5,794 nucleotides of DNA, taken from contig JANQGN010000148.1 in NCBI GenBank assembly GCA_028277295.1, positions 1 through 5,794 on the forward strand. Reading direction: 5' to 3'. Each line of letters begins with the position of its first letter. The first letter of the stretch is position 1. A program made the translations under genes and the position numbers. This DNA comes from Rhodospira sp. GTDB taxonomy: Bacteria; Pseudomonadota; Alphaproteobacteria; Rhodospirillales; Rhodospirillaceae. Under the pieces are notes generated by a model. It did no database searches. It was given only the letters and a program-made list of their open reading frames with translations, and was not told the origin of the DNA. Shown here piece after piece: positions 5,779-5,794 of the stretch.

Positions 5779-5794
5779 GAGGATTGTCCATTTA

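Overview
The window is a G+C-rich bacterial chromosome segment (roughly two-thirds G+C by eye) with a conserved translation-gene core and two small metabolic or stress genes. The protein sequences look alphaproteobacterial. The bL20 C-terminal half, the PheS motifs and the PheT stretch around 'WYHPGRSG' resemble Rhodospirillales-type sequences, and a palindrome at the right edge resembles the 'ATCCT...CAGGATGA' intergenic repeats common in that class. The order-level placement is inference from remembered family sequences, not from a search.

Layout, left to right. Positions 44-686 carry rpmI (bL35) and rplT (bL20), separated by 82 nt, each with a clear Shine-Dalgarno. A 249-nt gap (687-935) follows. 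It is unusually rich in hairpins and holds one short open frame with a good ribosome-binding site. Next comes the phenylalanyl-tRNA synthetase operon: pheS (936-2012) and pheT (2009-4417), joined by a 4-nt ATGA overlap. A compact GC hairpin follows the pheT stop. Downstream on the same strand is a 136-aa AhpD-like/carboxymuconolactone-decarboxylase-family protein (4473-4883) with the full Glu-Cys-Cys-His set. It converges on pncA (nicotinamidase, minus strand, 5595-4942), and a GC-rich inverted repeat lies at the junction. The last ~200 nt (5596-5794) are intergenic and contain the pncA ribosome-binding site, a possible pncA promoter and the palindromic repeat.

How the genes work together. 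rpmI-rplT-pheS-pheT is a long-conserved order in bacteria that links large-subunit assembly with charging of tRNA-Phe. The AhpD-like gene probably acts in thiol or peroxide chemistry, and PncA in NAD salvage; neither has an evident functional tie to the translation genes. All six main coding regions look intact. I see no RNA gene, IS element, CRISPR array or phage gene, and no convincing undescribed system. The least explained parts are the structured rplT-pheS leader and the terminal palindrome. The many long open frames on the opposite strand are explained by codon usage.
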